Assembly: GCA_902363255.1 (NCBI GenBank)
Contig: CABIZO010000002.1
Location: 496,001-560,000, forward strand
Direction: 5' to 3'
Length of the DNA stretch: 64,000 nucleotides
DNA from: Peptostreptococcaceae bacterium
Lineage (GTDB): Bacteria; Bacillota; Clostridia; Peptostreptococcales; Peptostreptococcaceae
The notes under the pieces are model-generated. The model saw nothing but the letters and a program-made list of their open reading frames with translations. It did no database searches and was not told the DNA's origin. Positions 27,723 through 37,800 of this stretch are shown here, one piece after another; the first letter of the stretch is position 1; each line of letters opens with the position of its first letter. Both the position numbers and the translations under genes were made by a program.

Positions 27723-27802
27723 GAATATAAAATAGGATGTATTATTAGTAGTAGTTATAATTATAGAATAGGATGTCTTAGCATCAATACTTGTAATTAT
27801 AG

Positions 27803-27842
27803 AAAAGGATGTGAACCGAGTTGGTAGGTTACACATCCTTTT
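27803..27842 (+). terminator. Terminator at the end of the redox block
   Basis: AAAAGGATGTG pairs with CACATCCTTTT, with an inner AACC/GGTT pair. The 80 nt before it contain three imperfect copies of ATTATAGAAAAGGATGT, which look like copies of the 5' arm. Confidence 0.8.
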
Positions 27843-27931
27843 GTTATGCAAAGTGATTTACTATTTTATTATGCAAAGAGACTCAATTTTTTATTATATA
27901 AAGTGATTTACTACAATAGTTTTAGGCTCTC

Positions 27932-28258
27932 TTAGACATTGGGTTTCAACCACTTCTTTCCCCATTCTCTCATTTCCATAAATACACGTTCAAAATCTCG
28001 ACCTTTTTCTGTTAGAGAGTATTCAACAGTAACAGGAATTGTAGGCATAACTGTACGAGAGATGACACCATTTGATTCTAGAGATTTTAATGCATCAGAA
28101 AGTGACTTTGTGCTTATTCCTAATTTTTTACCTAATTCATTAAAACGTTTTGGTCCTGTATGCAATTCACCCATAATAATAAATGACCATTTTCCACCGA
28201 ATATCTCTGTTACTTTCTTTATCGAGTCAACGCACAGTTGATCGTCCATAGGATTCAT
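27932..28258 (-). CDS. HxlR-family transcriptional regulator
   Basis: The 108-residue winged-helix protein reads CVDSIKKVTEIFGGKWSFII, KRFNELGKKLGISTKSLSDA and VEYSLTEKGRDF, the complete HxlR pattern with a Cys near the N-terminus that often senses oxidants or electrophiles. I place the start at 28258 because GGAGG lies 8 nt upstream; a longer frame begins inside that site. It is divergent from the SDR gene and probably controls it. Confidence 0.9.
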   Translation of the reverse strand: MNPMDDQLCVDSIKKVTEIFGGKWSFIIMGELHTGPKRFNELGKKLGISTKSLSDALKSLESNGVISRTVMPTIPVTVEYSLTEKGRDFERVFMEMREWGKKWLKPNV

Positions 28259-28286
28259 ATTTATAACCTCCATAACCTAACTTTAC

Positions 28287-28321
28287 AAAAGTAAACTTAG
28301 TGTACTTTTTTTGCGTACTTT
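28287..28321. promoter_or_regulatory. Candidate HxlR operator in the divergent promoter
   Basis: AAAAGTA (28287) and TACTTTT (28303) form an inverted repeat around 9 nt, and GTACTTT repeats at 28302 and 28315. GTACTTT-type boxes are usual in HxlR-controlled regions. The element sits between the HxlR and SDR genes. Confidence 0.6.
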
Positions 28322-28381
28322 ATTTTTTATACTACCATGATATAATAAGTTCGTCAAACAATATAAATTGGAGGTTCACTA

Positions 28382-29200
28382 ATGAAAACAATACTTATAA
28401 CAGGTGGAACAAGTGGTATTGGTAAAGGTATCGCTTTGAGTAGTCTAAAGAAAGGTCACCGTGTAATTGTTGTAGGAAGCTCGCTTATAAATGGCGATAT
28501 TTTCTATGATGAAGCAAAAAAAATAGATGCAGAAGAAAGAGCATTTTATATACAAGCTGATTTAAGTTCAATAAAAGAAAACCAACGAGTAATCCAAGAA
28601 ATTAATAGTCGTTTTGAATCTTTGGATTCAATTGTTTTTTGTGCTGCTAAAAATAGCAAAGAATATACTGAAACTAAAGAAGGATTTGAGCTTACATTTG
28701 CTCTAGCATATTTAAGTAGATTTATACTTAGCTATGGATTAAAAGAATCTCTTGAGAAATCTGAAAATCCAATAATTATTAATATTTGTGGATCAGGAAT
28801 GAAGGGGCAAGTAAACTGGAGTGATTTAGGACATAAACAAAAATTTGAGCCTCAAAAGGTTATGTTCCATAGTAGTAGGCTTAACGACTTATTAGGTGTT
28901 CAGTTTGCGCAAAATGATACTGTAGGAAAAATAAAATATGTTATGTATAACCCTTGGGGAGTACGAACTCCTGGCATGATGGAAGTTTACAACACTCCAC
29001 TAAAGTGGTCATTTTTCAAATTGTTTAGTAAGCCAGTAGAAGAAGCAATTATTCCTGTTACAGATTTGCTAGATAATCCCCCTGCCTCTACATTGTCAGC
29101 ATATAGAGTACATAAGAAACTAAATCTTAATATGGGGTCATATGATCCTGTAAATGCAAAAAAGCTTTATGATATAACAAATGAATTATTAGAAAAGTAG
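28382..29200 (+). CDS. Short-chain dehydrogenase/reductase
   Basis: The 272-residue protein has the Rossmann start ILITGGTSGIGKGIAL, an aspartate in YIQADLSS, and IVFCAAKNSKEY in place of the usual NNAG. It then has IINICGSGMKG and YNPWGVRTPG. A canonical YxxxK catalytic pair is not obvious: the region reads KVMFHSSRLNDLL, with Ser and Arg instead. It may therefore be a divergent or non-catalytic SDR. RBS TTGGAGG. It is transcribed away from the HxlR gene, the usual arrangement of regulator and target. Confidence 0.85.
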   Translation: MKTILITGGTSGIGKGIALSSLKKGHRVIVVGSSLINGDIFYDEAKKIDAEERAFYIQADLSSIKENQRVIQEINSRFESLDSIVFCAAKNSKEYTETKEGFELTFALAYLSRFILSYGLKESLEKSENPIIINICGSGMKGQVNWSDLGHKQKFEPQKVMFHSSRLNDLLGVQFAQNDTVGKIKYVMYNPWGVRTPGMMEVYNTPLKWSFFKLFSKPVEEAIIPVTDLLDNPPASTLSAYRVHKKLNLNMGSYDPVNAKKLYDITNELLEK

Positions 29201-29203
29201 TAG

Positions 29204-29245
29204 AAAAAGGTAGGAGTATTGATTAAATATACTCCTACCTTTTTT
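29204..29245. terminator. Terminator after the SDR gene
   Basis: AAAAAGGTAGGAGTAT pairs with ATACTCCTACCTTTTT over 16 bp, followed by a T-run. It also serves the leftward gene at 29272. Confidence 0.9.
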
Positions 29246-29271
29246 GTTATTAATTAGGCTAAAATTAAGAG

Positions 29272-29553
29272 CTAATTTGTATTCTCTTTTTTTAATTTTT
29301 TATATACAAATTTATTTAGCATATAAAATATAAAGTACATTATTAATACATTTAAAATAAGTCCACCCACATTAAATAGGGTAGAGTCTAATATAGTATC
29401 TCCCTCACTGATTTTAGTATTATACATAGTAAAAAATCCAAATGGATATCCATAACTAAATGCAAATCCATCTGACGACCTACCTGGAGTAACATAGGCA
29501 ATTAATAAAGATATTATAACTGACCAATTTAAAATTTTCTTGTTGAAATTCAT
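29272..29553 (-). CDS. Small two-pass membrane protein, unknown
   Basis: The 93-residue product has membrane segments near residues 8-22 (WSVIISLLIAYV) and 62-82 (LNVLIMYFIFYMLNKFVY), with a short aromatic external loop (FAFSYGYPFGFFTMY) and a basic end. I do not recognise the family. The ATG has an AAGGGAG site and the gene shares a terminator with the convergent SDR gene, which supports it being real. Confidence 0.7.
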   Translation of the reverse strand: MNFNKKILNWSVIISLLIAYVTPGRSSDGFAFSYGYPFGFFTMYNTKISEGDTILDSTLFNVGGLILNVLIMYFIFYMLNKFVYKKLKKENTN

Positions 29554-29779
29554 CTAATTCTCCCTTAATAAATTCATAATATATAACAATTGTAAATCTT
29601 ACTTAGGGATTTGCCAACTAAAAAATGGTTATGAAGAAAGCTTATAATCCTACTTTGAACTAAAGAAAAAAGTAAGGTAGAAAAGGATAATTTCTAATGT
29701 AATGGATGTTAATTTTATTCTATAGATTATGAATAATAAATTTATGAATAAGTAAAACTAATGGCATGGAGGTGTTCTT

Positions 29780-30283
29780 ATGATTAATTTAAATACAAAA
29801 GAAAGAATGTTATTAGAAGATGAAAAAACTCAAGAACAACTATGTGTACAAAAATACAAGGACTATGCTAGTAGAGCTAAAGATACTGAATTAAAAGACT
29901 TATTCACACAACTTTCAAACAAAGAGCAACAACATTTGGATACTATTAACCAATTATTAAATGGTGTGCTACCAAATGTAAACCAACAACAAGGTCAACA
30001 ACAAGGGCAACAGCAAGCTCAACAACAAGCTCAAATACCTAAACAAGTTTTAGAGAATATGAATTCACAAAATGGTCAATCTTACAATGGAAATGAACAT
30101 GACAAAATGTTATGTCAAGATGGTCTTTCAACTGAGAAATATGTATCATCTACATACAATACAACAATATTTGAATTTAGAGATAAAAATGTAAGACAAG
30201 TATTAAACCATATACAAAAAGAAGAGCAAGAACACGGTGAAAAAATATATAACTATATGAGCCAACATGGAATGTACAATTAA
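29780..30283 (+). CDS. cotF: Spore coat protein, CotF-like
   Basis: The 167-residue protein has two ferritin-like helical halves (residues 5-60 and 105-165) typical of CotF, joined by a Gln-rich linker of repeating QQGQQ/QQAQQ (about 69-90). Segments LEDEKTQEQLCVQKYKDY and CQDGLSTEKYVSSTYN are the paired CotF helices. It lies 52 nt upstream of a CotJC/CotCB gene, the same pairing found in C. difficile. Expression late in the mother cell is expected but no sigma-K promoter was verified. Confidence 0.88.
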   Translation: MINLNTKERMLLEDEKTQEQLCVQKYKDYASRAKDTELKDLFTQLSNKEQQHLDTINQLLNGVLPNVNQQQGQQQGQQQAQQQAQIPKQVLENMNSQNGQSYNGNEHDKMLCQDGLSTEKYVSSTYNTTIFEFRDKNVRQVLNHIQKEEQEHGEKIYNYMSQHGMYN

Positions 30284-30335
30284 TAAATACTAAGGAATTT
30301 ATAATTAATAAATATTAATAAAGGAGGTATAACTT

Positions 30336-31016
30336 GTGTTTAAACATGATAAAGCTCTATTAAGAGAAGTAAAGGTAGAAAGACCAAACCCTCAATATGC
30401 AGTTTTGATGCAAGAACAATTAGGTGGGGGAAATGGGGAGCTAAAAGCAGCAATGCAATATCTATCACAAAGTTTTAGAATTAAAAATAAAGAAATAAAA
30501 GACTTATTTTTAGATATAGCCTCAGAAGAACTTAGCCATATGGAAATGGTAGCTCAAACTATAAATTTACTTAATGGACATGATGTAAATAACGAAGAAG
30601 TTGATAATGGAGAAATACAGACTCATGTTCAATGTGGTTTATCTCCAGTTTTAATAAACTCTTCTGGTGCACCTTGGACAGCTGACTATGTTACTGTAAC
30701 AGGAGATTTAGTTGCAGATTTATTATCTAACATAGCGTCAGAACAAAGAGCTAAGGTAGTTTATGAGTATTTATATAGACAAATTGATGATAAATATGTT
30801 CGTGAAACTATAGACTTTTTACTAAATAGAGAAGAAGCTCACAACGCTTTATTTAGAGATGCACTAAACAAAGTACAAGACACAGGATCAAATAAAGATT
30901 TTGGTGTTACAGAAGATTCTAAACTTTATTTTAACTTATCAAACCCAGGCCCTCATGATAAAGATACAAAGATAGAGATAACTCCTCCGTCTTTTAATGA
31001 ACCTATAAAAAAATAA
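30336..31016 (+). CDS. cotCB: Spore coat manganese catalase, CotCB/CotJC family
   Basis: The 226-residue protein is a Mn-catalase: metal ligands are Glu in GGNGELKAAMQY, Glu/His in ASEELSHMEMV, Glu in IASEQRAKVVYEY and Glu/His in NREEAHNALF. It breaks down hydrogen peroxide at the spore surface. Start is GTG at 30336 with AAGGAGG 8 nt upstream. The C-terminal 40 residues are polar, as in coat-associated forms. It pairs with the CotF-like gene upstream. Confidence 0.9.
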   Translation: MFKHDKALLREVKVERPNPQYAVLMQEQLGGGNGELKAAMQYLSQSFRIKNKEIKDLFLDIASEELSHMEMVAQTINLLNGHDVNNEEVDNGEIQTHVQCGLSPVLINSSGAPWTADYVTVTGDLVADLLSNIASEQRAKVVYEYLYRQIDDKYVRETIDFLLNREEAHNALFRDALNKVQDTGSNKDFGVTEDSKLYFNLSNPGPHDKDTKIEITPPSFNEPIKK

Positions 31017-31020
31017 ATTT

Positions 31021-31120
31021 GGATAATTAATTCTAGTATATAATAAATATACTTTGGGAAAATAAATATTAGATAATTTATTCTAGTATATATGATAAAT
31101 ATACTTTGAAGATAAATTTA
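31021..31120. repeat. Two tandem 50-nt repeats after cotCB
   Basis: Units 31021-31070 and 31071-31120 share GATAATT.ATTCTAGTATAT and AAATATACTTTG. No open frame crosses them. Confidence 0.75.
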
Positions 31121-31198
31121 AACGATTATCAGGAGTGTATATATTACAAATATCATTTAAAGAATACACTTATACAATCACCCCATCACAAATATAAC

Positions 31199-31249
31199 AA
31201 AATATCCTCTGAAATATAAGAATATATATTCAGAGGATATTATTTTTTA
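31199..31249. terminator. Bidirectional terminator between cotCB and the gene at 31268
   Basis: AATATCCTCTGAAATATA pairs with TATATATTCAGAGGATATT, then TATTTTTTAT. Genes converge on it from both sides. Confidence 0.85.
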
Positions 31250-31267
31250 TTTAATTGTTAAGACGTT

Positions 31268-31690
31268 TTATTTTAATCCTAAGTCAGAAAGCATATCAGA
31301 TATTCCGTAAATTTCATCATATCTAGAGTAATAGTCTTTGAAAACTTCATCTACTGTTGCCTTTTCGCAAACTTCAAACTCAATACCGTTGCACTCACCA
31401 ATAATACACTTTAGGTTATTATCATTTAAGTAGTTTATTAAATTTGATATATATTCTTTTATATCAGATTTAGGTAAATCTTTTAATTCATCAATATTTT
31501 CAGCAAGTAAACAAGCAGACTCCTTTAACTCTTCTTCAGAAAGAGCATCATTTAATTGAGCTTTTATATTATTTAGCTCGTCTTCTGTAAGTTCTAAATC
31601 ATCAATTTTTTTACCGTCTAGAATTTCTTCTATTTTATCTAAAATCATGGAATCATTCCATGCAAATTTATTGTTAAAATTATTATCCAT
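31268..31690 (-). CDS. Acidic cytoplasmic protein, unknown
   Basis: The 140-residue protein is very acidic and helical (KIDDLELTEDELNNIKAQL, then ALSEEELKESACLLAENIDE), with a central KCIIGECNGIEFEVCEKA stretch containing three Cys. There is no signal or membrane segment. I do not recognise the family. AGGAG precedes the ATG and the codon use is typical, so the gene is probably real. Confidence 0.7.
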   Translation of the reverse strand: MDNNFNNKFAWNDSMILDKIEEILDGKKIDDLELTEDELNNIKAQLNDALSEEELKESACLLAENIDELKDLPKSDIKEYISNLINYLNDNNLKCIIGECNGIEFEVCEKATVDEVFKDYYSRYDEIYGISDMLSDLGLK

Positions 31691-31870
31691 GTTATTAATC
31701 TCCTAAGTATAATTTAATATAGAAAATAACATAAATCATCAACTTTAGCAACCCTAGAGTCAGGTATATAGAGGGTTAAAACCTCAAAGTATTTTTATAA
31801 AAATTGACATAATATGAATATTATTGTAAATTATATTTTGTATAAATAATAATATGAGGGAGTAATACAC

Positions 31871-34800
31871 ATGTGGAAAAAAGTAGTTCTATTTTTTATA
31901 ACTATTTCATTAATTTTTAATTCAGGATTAAATGAAATAGTTATTTTTGCGAATACAGTAGATAAAGGAGCTGTAGAAGAAAAAATAAAAAATTTATTCA
32001 GAGACTTTGAAATTGAAGATGAGGTGTTAATCAAATACAAAGGCAAGGATAAAGAAGTAGTAATACCAGAAGAAGTAAAATACATAGGTGAGGGGGCTTT
32101 TGAAAACAACAAAAAAATAGAAAAAATAATAATGCATAGCAATATCAATTCAATAGAAGAAAGTGCATTTAAAAATTGTGAAAACTTATCAACTATTATC
32201 ATTCCAAGTAGAGTAGATAAGTTAAATGAAGATACATTTGAAAACTGTGAATCATTAGAACATATGATAGTATTAAATGATGATTTAGACATATCAAATT
32301 TATTGATTGAAAATGCTAACGAAATAAATTTCTATGGATTAGAAGATTCTCAACTAGAGAGATATACTGAAGAAAATGAATATGAATTTTATGAAATTGT
32401 ATCAGTAGATTCAAATGAAAATATAAAGGCATTAAAAAAAGGAGAAGCTGATGCAGGTGTTTATATAAACAGTGATTATGAAATTGTAGATATAAATGAA
32501 GAAAACCTAGATAGAGAAGAGAATAAAGAAAATATAAATGAAAATGAAGAAAAGATTATTTCAAATAGAAAAGATGATGATCTAGTTTACGGGGATTTCA
32601 CTTATAAAATAGATAAAGAGAACGTGACTATAACTGGGTATATGGGGAGTAGCACATCTGTATCAATTCCAAGTAGTATATCGGGCATGTCAGTAACAAA
32701 AATAGGTTCTGAAGCATTTGAAAACCTTGAACATATAAAAAGCATAAATCTTCCTGAGAGTATAATAGAAATAGAATATGGTGCATTTTTAGGGATAGAA
32801 TTGGAAACTTTTAAATTGCCATCGAAAATAAAAAAAATAGGAAGAAATATAATAAATAGTAGTAAAATAAGAAAAGTTTTCATACCAAAGACAGTGGAAA
32901 GCATGGGAATGTGGTCAGGTTCAGCATTTAGTGAATGTAAAAACTTAGATGAAGTTGAGTTTGAAAAAGGAAGAGTTTATATACCAGCAGATGCTTTGAT
33001 TAATTGTCAGAGTATAACAAAAGTAATAATACCCGACAGTGTAACGATCATAGGAGATAATGCATTTGAAAACTGCAAAAACTTAGTGAACTTAAAACTA
33101 TCAGATAATATAAAAGAAATAGGGGCATACGCATTTTTAGGGATAGAATTTGAAAGTTTTGAATTACCATCAAAACTAGAACATATAGGAATAAAAGTAT
33201 TTAATAGTAGTAAAATTACAAAAATGTTTGTACCAAAGACTGTGGAAAGTATGGGGATGTGGTCAGGTTCAGCATTTAGTGAATGTAAAAATTTAGAGGA
33301 AGTTGAATTTGAAGCAGGAAGAACTCATATACCAGCAGATGCTTTAATTAATTGCCAGAGTATAACAAAAGTAATAATACCAAACAGTGTAACGACTATA
33401 GGAGATAATGCATTTGAAAACTGCAAAAACTTAGTAAATTTAAAACTATCAGATAATATAGTGGAAATAGGGTATGGTGCATTTTTAGGTATAGAATTTG
33501 AAAGTTTTAAATTGCCACCAAAAATAAAAAAAATAGGAAGAAATGTAATAAATAGTAGTAAAATAACAAAAATGTTTATACCAAAGACAGTGGAAAGCAT
33601 GGGAATGTGGTCAGGTTCAGCATTTAGTGAATGTAAAAATTTAAAAGAAGTTGAGTTTGAAGATGGAATGACCAAAATACCAAACGAAGCTTTAAATTAC
33701 TGCTCAAATGTGACAAAAGTAACAATACCAAAAACTGTAATAAGTATTAGTAATGATGCTTTTGACAATATTAAAAAATTTACTATATATGGATATAATG
33801 ATTCTTTTGCTCAAAGTTTTGCTTATAGCAACAATATATCTTTTAAAGATATTGGAGAAGCAAACTTATTAGAAACATTAGGTTTAAAAGAGAAGCTAAG
33901 CAATATAAGTTTCAACGGAGGAACTATAGAAGGACCTAGTATTAAACTTTTGGGAAAAGTTATTCCACTATTTGAAGTTGATGCTAGTGCTTATATACCG
34001 TTGGATGAATCAATACAAGTAAAAGTGGATGCATATACAAAAACGATAGAAGTATTAATTGGATTTAAAGATTTTTCGGGAAGTGCAAATCTTAGTCCTG
34101 AAGAAAATTCAAATGCATATTGGAAAGAATCTTACAAACAAGTTAAGTCTTTGTATAAAGGAATGACGGGAAATGAAGTCAAGGGTACAAAGGCATGGAA
34201 TGATTTTAGTAAACTTAGAGGCAAGCTAAAAAAACAAAATGCTACTTTATTAGTAAATGGAAACTTGCATTTAGCTGGATATATGGAGTTTAATTATGAA
34301 AGTGGAGAAATAAAACTTTCTGAAGGTGGAATTATTTCTGAAGTTGGAATTAGTACGACAAAAACTTTCAGATGGACACCTCCTTGGAGTGCTGTTTATA
34401 CTATTCTTGGCTTTGACACAGGTGCCAATGGAAAAATTTATTTAAATGAAAATAAAGATAAAATACAATTAAATACTAATTTAGGTGCTAACTTTGGATT
34501 AAACGCTGGAATAGGAGCAGGAAGTAAAAAACTACTTGGAGGATTTTATGCTGAAGGTGTAATAAGTGGTACTTTGAATGGGAATCTTAAACTACCAGCA
34601 AGTAATGTAAAAGATGCCTTATCAATAAGTTGTGATGCAGCAGCTAAATTGGCTGTTGTTGCCCTAGGATTTGATTTGACAAATGGAAAACTAGCTTATG
34701 AATTCCCAAGTTACAGTATATACCCACAAAAAACACGAGAATACTTATTTGCAGTAAACTCCTCGGATATTGATTTAGATAAAGCCACACCAATATCAAG

Positions 34801-37800
34801 GGATTATCTTAATCATCAAATAAGTACTTATAGCATGGGTGAAGATTTTATAAAAGAAAATATATATCCATATAACTCACCAGAATTAATCAACTTAGAT
34901 AATAACAAAAAAATGCTTATATGGATTGATGATAATGGAGAAAAATCCACTGTAAATAGAACATCACTTATGTACTCTGTATTTTCTGGAGGAAGATGGA
35001 GCACTCCACAAACTATTGCAGAAACAGGAACATACAACGACATAGCAGATATATACGTGAACAATGGAAAAGTACATATACTTTGGAGAAAATCAAATAA
35101 AGTTTTAAGTGATAATGCATCTATTAAAGATTTAATGGAGAGTACTGATCTTTATTATACAGTTTATGACGGAGAAAAATTCAGTGAAGCAATACAAGTT
35201 ACAAGTAACAATACTACTTATGAAATGAATTATGCTATTACAGCAAATGATGATAAAGTAGCTATAACTTGGGTGGAAAATTCCAACAACGATATTACAC
35301 TAGAAAGTGGTTCATATTCACTATATGCAAAAGAATATATTAATAATCAACCACAAGAAAAAGTAAAAATTGCGTCAAGTATGGAAGAAATAAATAATAC
35401 GGATATAGATTATATAAATAATAAGTATGCAATAACATATTCTATTACAGATAATTCATCTCAAGAAAATCAAAAATCTGATATTTATTTATATAATAAT
35501 GGAAATTCTAAAAAAATTAATTTAGAAAATGATAATGGTTATTTAGCAGAATTTATAGATAAAAACTTATACTTTATAAACAATGATGATCTTATGATTT
35601 ATAACACTTCTTCTCAAGAAATTGAAGAAACAGGTATAAGTGGTATAAGTAACTTCTCTGTAGTATCAAATGGAAATTCAAAAGCTGTAGTTACAATGAT
35701 TCCAAATGATGAATCATTTGAACTTATGGCAAGTTACTACAATAAAGCAAATAACACATGGGGTAGCTGGAAACAAGTAACTAGCAATGAACAATTTATA
35801 AGAACATATTCAGTTGTAATGAATGATGATGCTAGTATAAGCGCTGCATTGAGTTTGGCAGAAATGACAGATAAAGATGATAGTGTATTTGGTAAGTCTA
35901 GCCTAATTGTATCTGGATTAAAAGAAATTTCAGATTTATCTGTGGAAGATGGTATTTACTACGACTACGACAAAGTAGTGTCTAATGGAAAATTAGATCT
36001 AAACTTTAATGTTTATAACAACAGTAGTCAAGATTTAGAAAGTTTAAATATTTCAATCTTAGATGAAAACAACAAAGTATTACAACAATCAGATTTAGAG
36101 TGTAAAATATTAGCCAATGAAACTAAAGAAGTTACTTATACTTATAATCTTCCTAAAACTATTAAATATGGAAAAATAAAAGTACTTGTAAAATCAAATT
36201 ATGATGAAGTAAATACGAAAAATAATGTGGTGGAAACAAGTATAGGTTATGGAGATGTATCTTTAGAAGATGTTGAAATAAAAGCAAATAATAATCAATA
36301 TGTAGTTACGGGAAAATTATCTAACATAGGTCATGTTGATGTAAATGATGTTAAACTATCAATACATGAAACTGATGCAAATGGTGAAGTTTTACAATCT
36401 ATAAATATAAACACATTAAAAGTTGGGCAAGAAAAAGATATTTCATATACATTACCAAAAGATTTTATAAGTAATAATGTGGACAAAGAGTTAGCATTGT
36501 ATTTAAACGTAGAATCAAGTACACAAGAAGCTACTTTGACAAACAACGAATGTAGAGTATTGTTTACACCTGCAATTGAAGAAATACCAGTTATAGAATT
36601 TAAAGATAGCACAAGTAATTCAATATTATTTACATGGAATAAAATAGAGGATTGTAGCGGATATGCAGTATATAGATACAATGAAACTACAAAAAAATAC
36701 GAAGAAATAGATATTTTAAAAGATAATAATATAACTACATATGAAGATAAAAACTTATCGTCAGGACAAATTTATAAATATAAAATAAGACCTTATAAAG
36801 AGGTTGATGGAGAAAAGTTATATAAAAGTTATTCAGAGGAAATAAGTTTATATACAAAACCTGGCAAAGTATCTATAGTTAAAGCAACACCTTCAACTTA
36901 TAATAGTAACAAGGTAACTTGGAACAAAGTAAGTGGAGCAGATGGATATGAAGTTTACAGAGCAACTAGCAAAACAGGAACTTATTCATTAAGAAAAACA
37001 ACAAGTAAAGATACTTTATATTATACTAATACATCATTATCAACAGGAAAAACATATTACTACAAAGTAAGAGCTTATAAACTTGTTGACGGGGACAAAA
37101 AATATGGTGATTTTTCATCAGTAGTTTCAGCTAAACCAGTTTTATCATCTACAACTGCAAAAGCTTTATCTGCATCATATAATAGCAACAATATAACTTG
37201 GAACAAAGTAAGTGGAGCAGATGGATATGAAGTTTATAGAGCAACTAGCCAAACTGGAACTTATTCACTAAAAAGGACGGTGACATCAGGAAGTACGTTG
37301 AGCTACAAAAATACATCATTATCAACAGGACGAACATATTACTACAAAGTAAGAGCTTATAGACTTGTTAATGGGGACAAAAAATATGGTGATTTTTCAT
37401 CAGTAGTTTCAGCTAAACCAGTTTTATCATCTACAACTGCAAAAGCTGTATCTGCGTCATATAATAGCAACAATATAACTTGGAACAAAGTAAGTGGGGC
37501 AGATGGATATGAAGTTTATAGAGCAACTAGCCAAACTGGAACTTACTCACTAAAAAGAACGGTGACATCAGGAAGTACGTTGAGCTACAAAAATACATCA
37601 CTTACAACAGGAAAAAATTATTACTATAAGGTAAAAGCTTATAGAATGGTATCTGGAAAAAGGGTATACAGCAGTTACTCAAGAGTAGTTTCTGCAAAAC
37701 CATTACTTTCAACACCAAGTGTTACACTAAGTGCAGGAACAAAAAAAGCTTATGTAAAATGGAGCAAAGTTTCAGGAGCTAGTGGATACGAAATTTATAG

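Noticed and set aside
31831..32292. 153-residue leftward frame opposite the BspA gene start
   Set aside because: Shadow of the rightward gene, whose signal peptide and ribosome binding site are clear.
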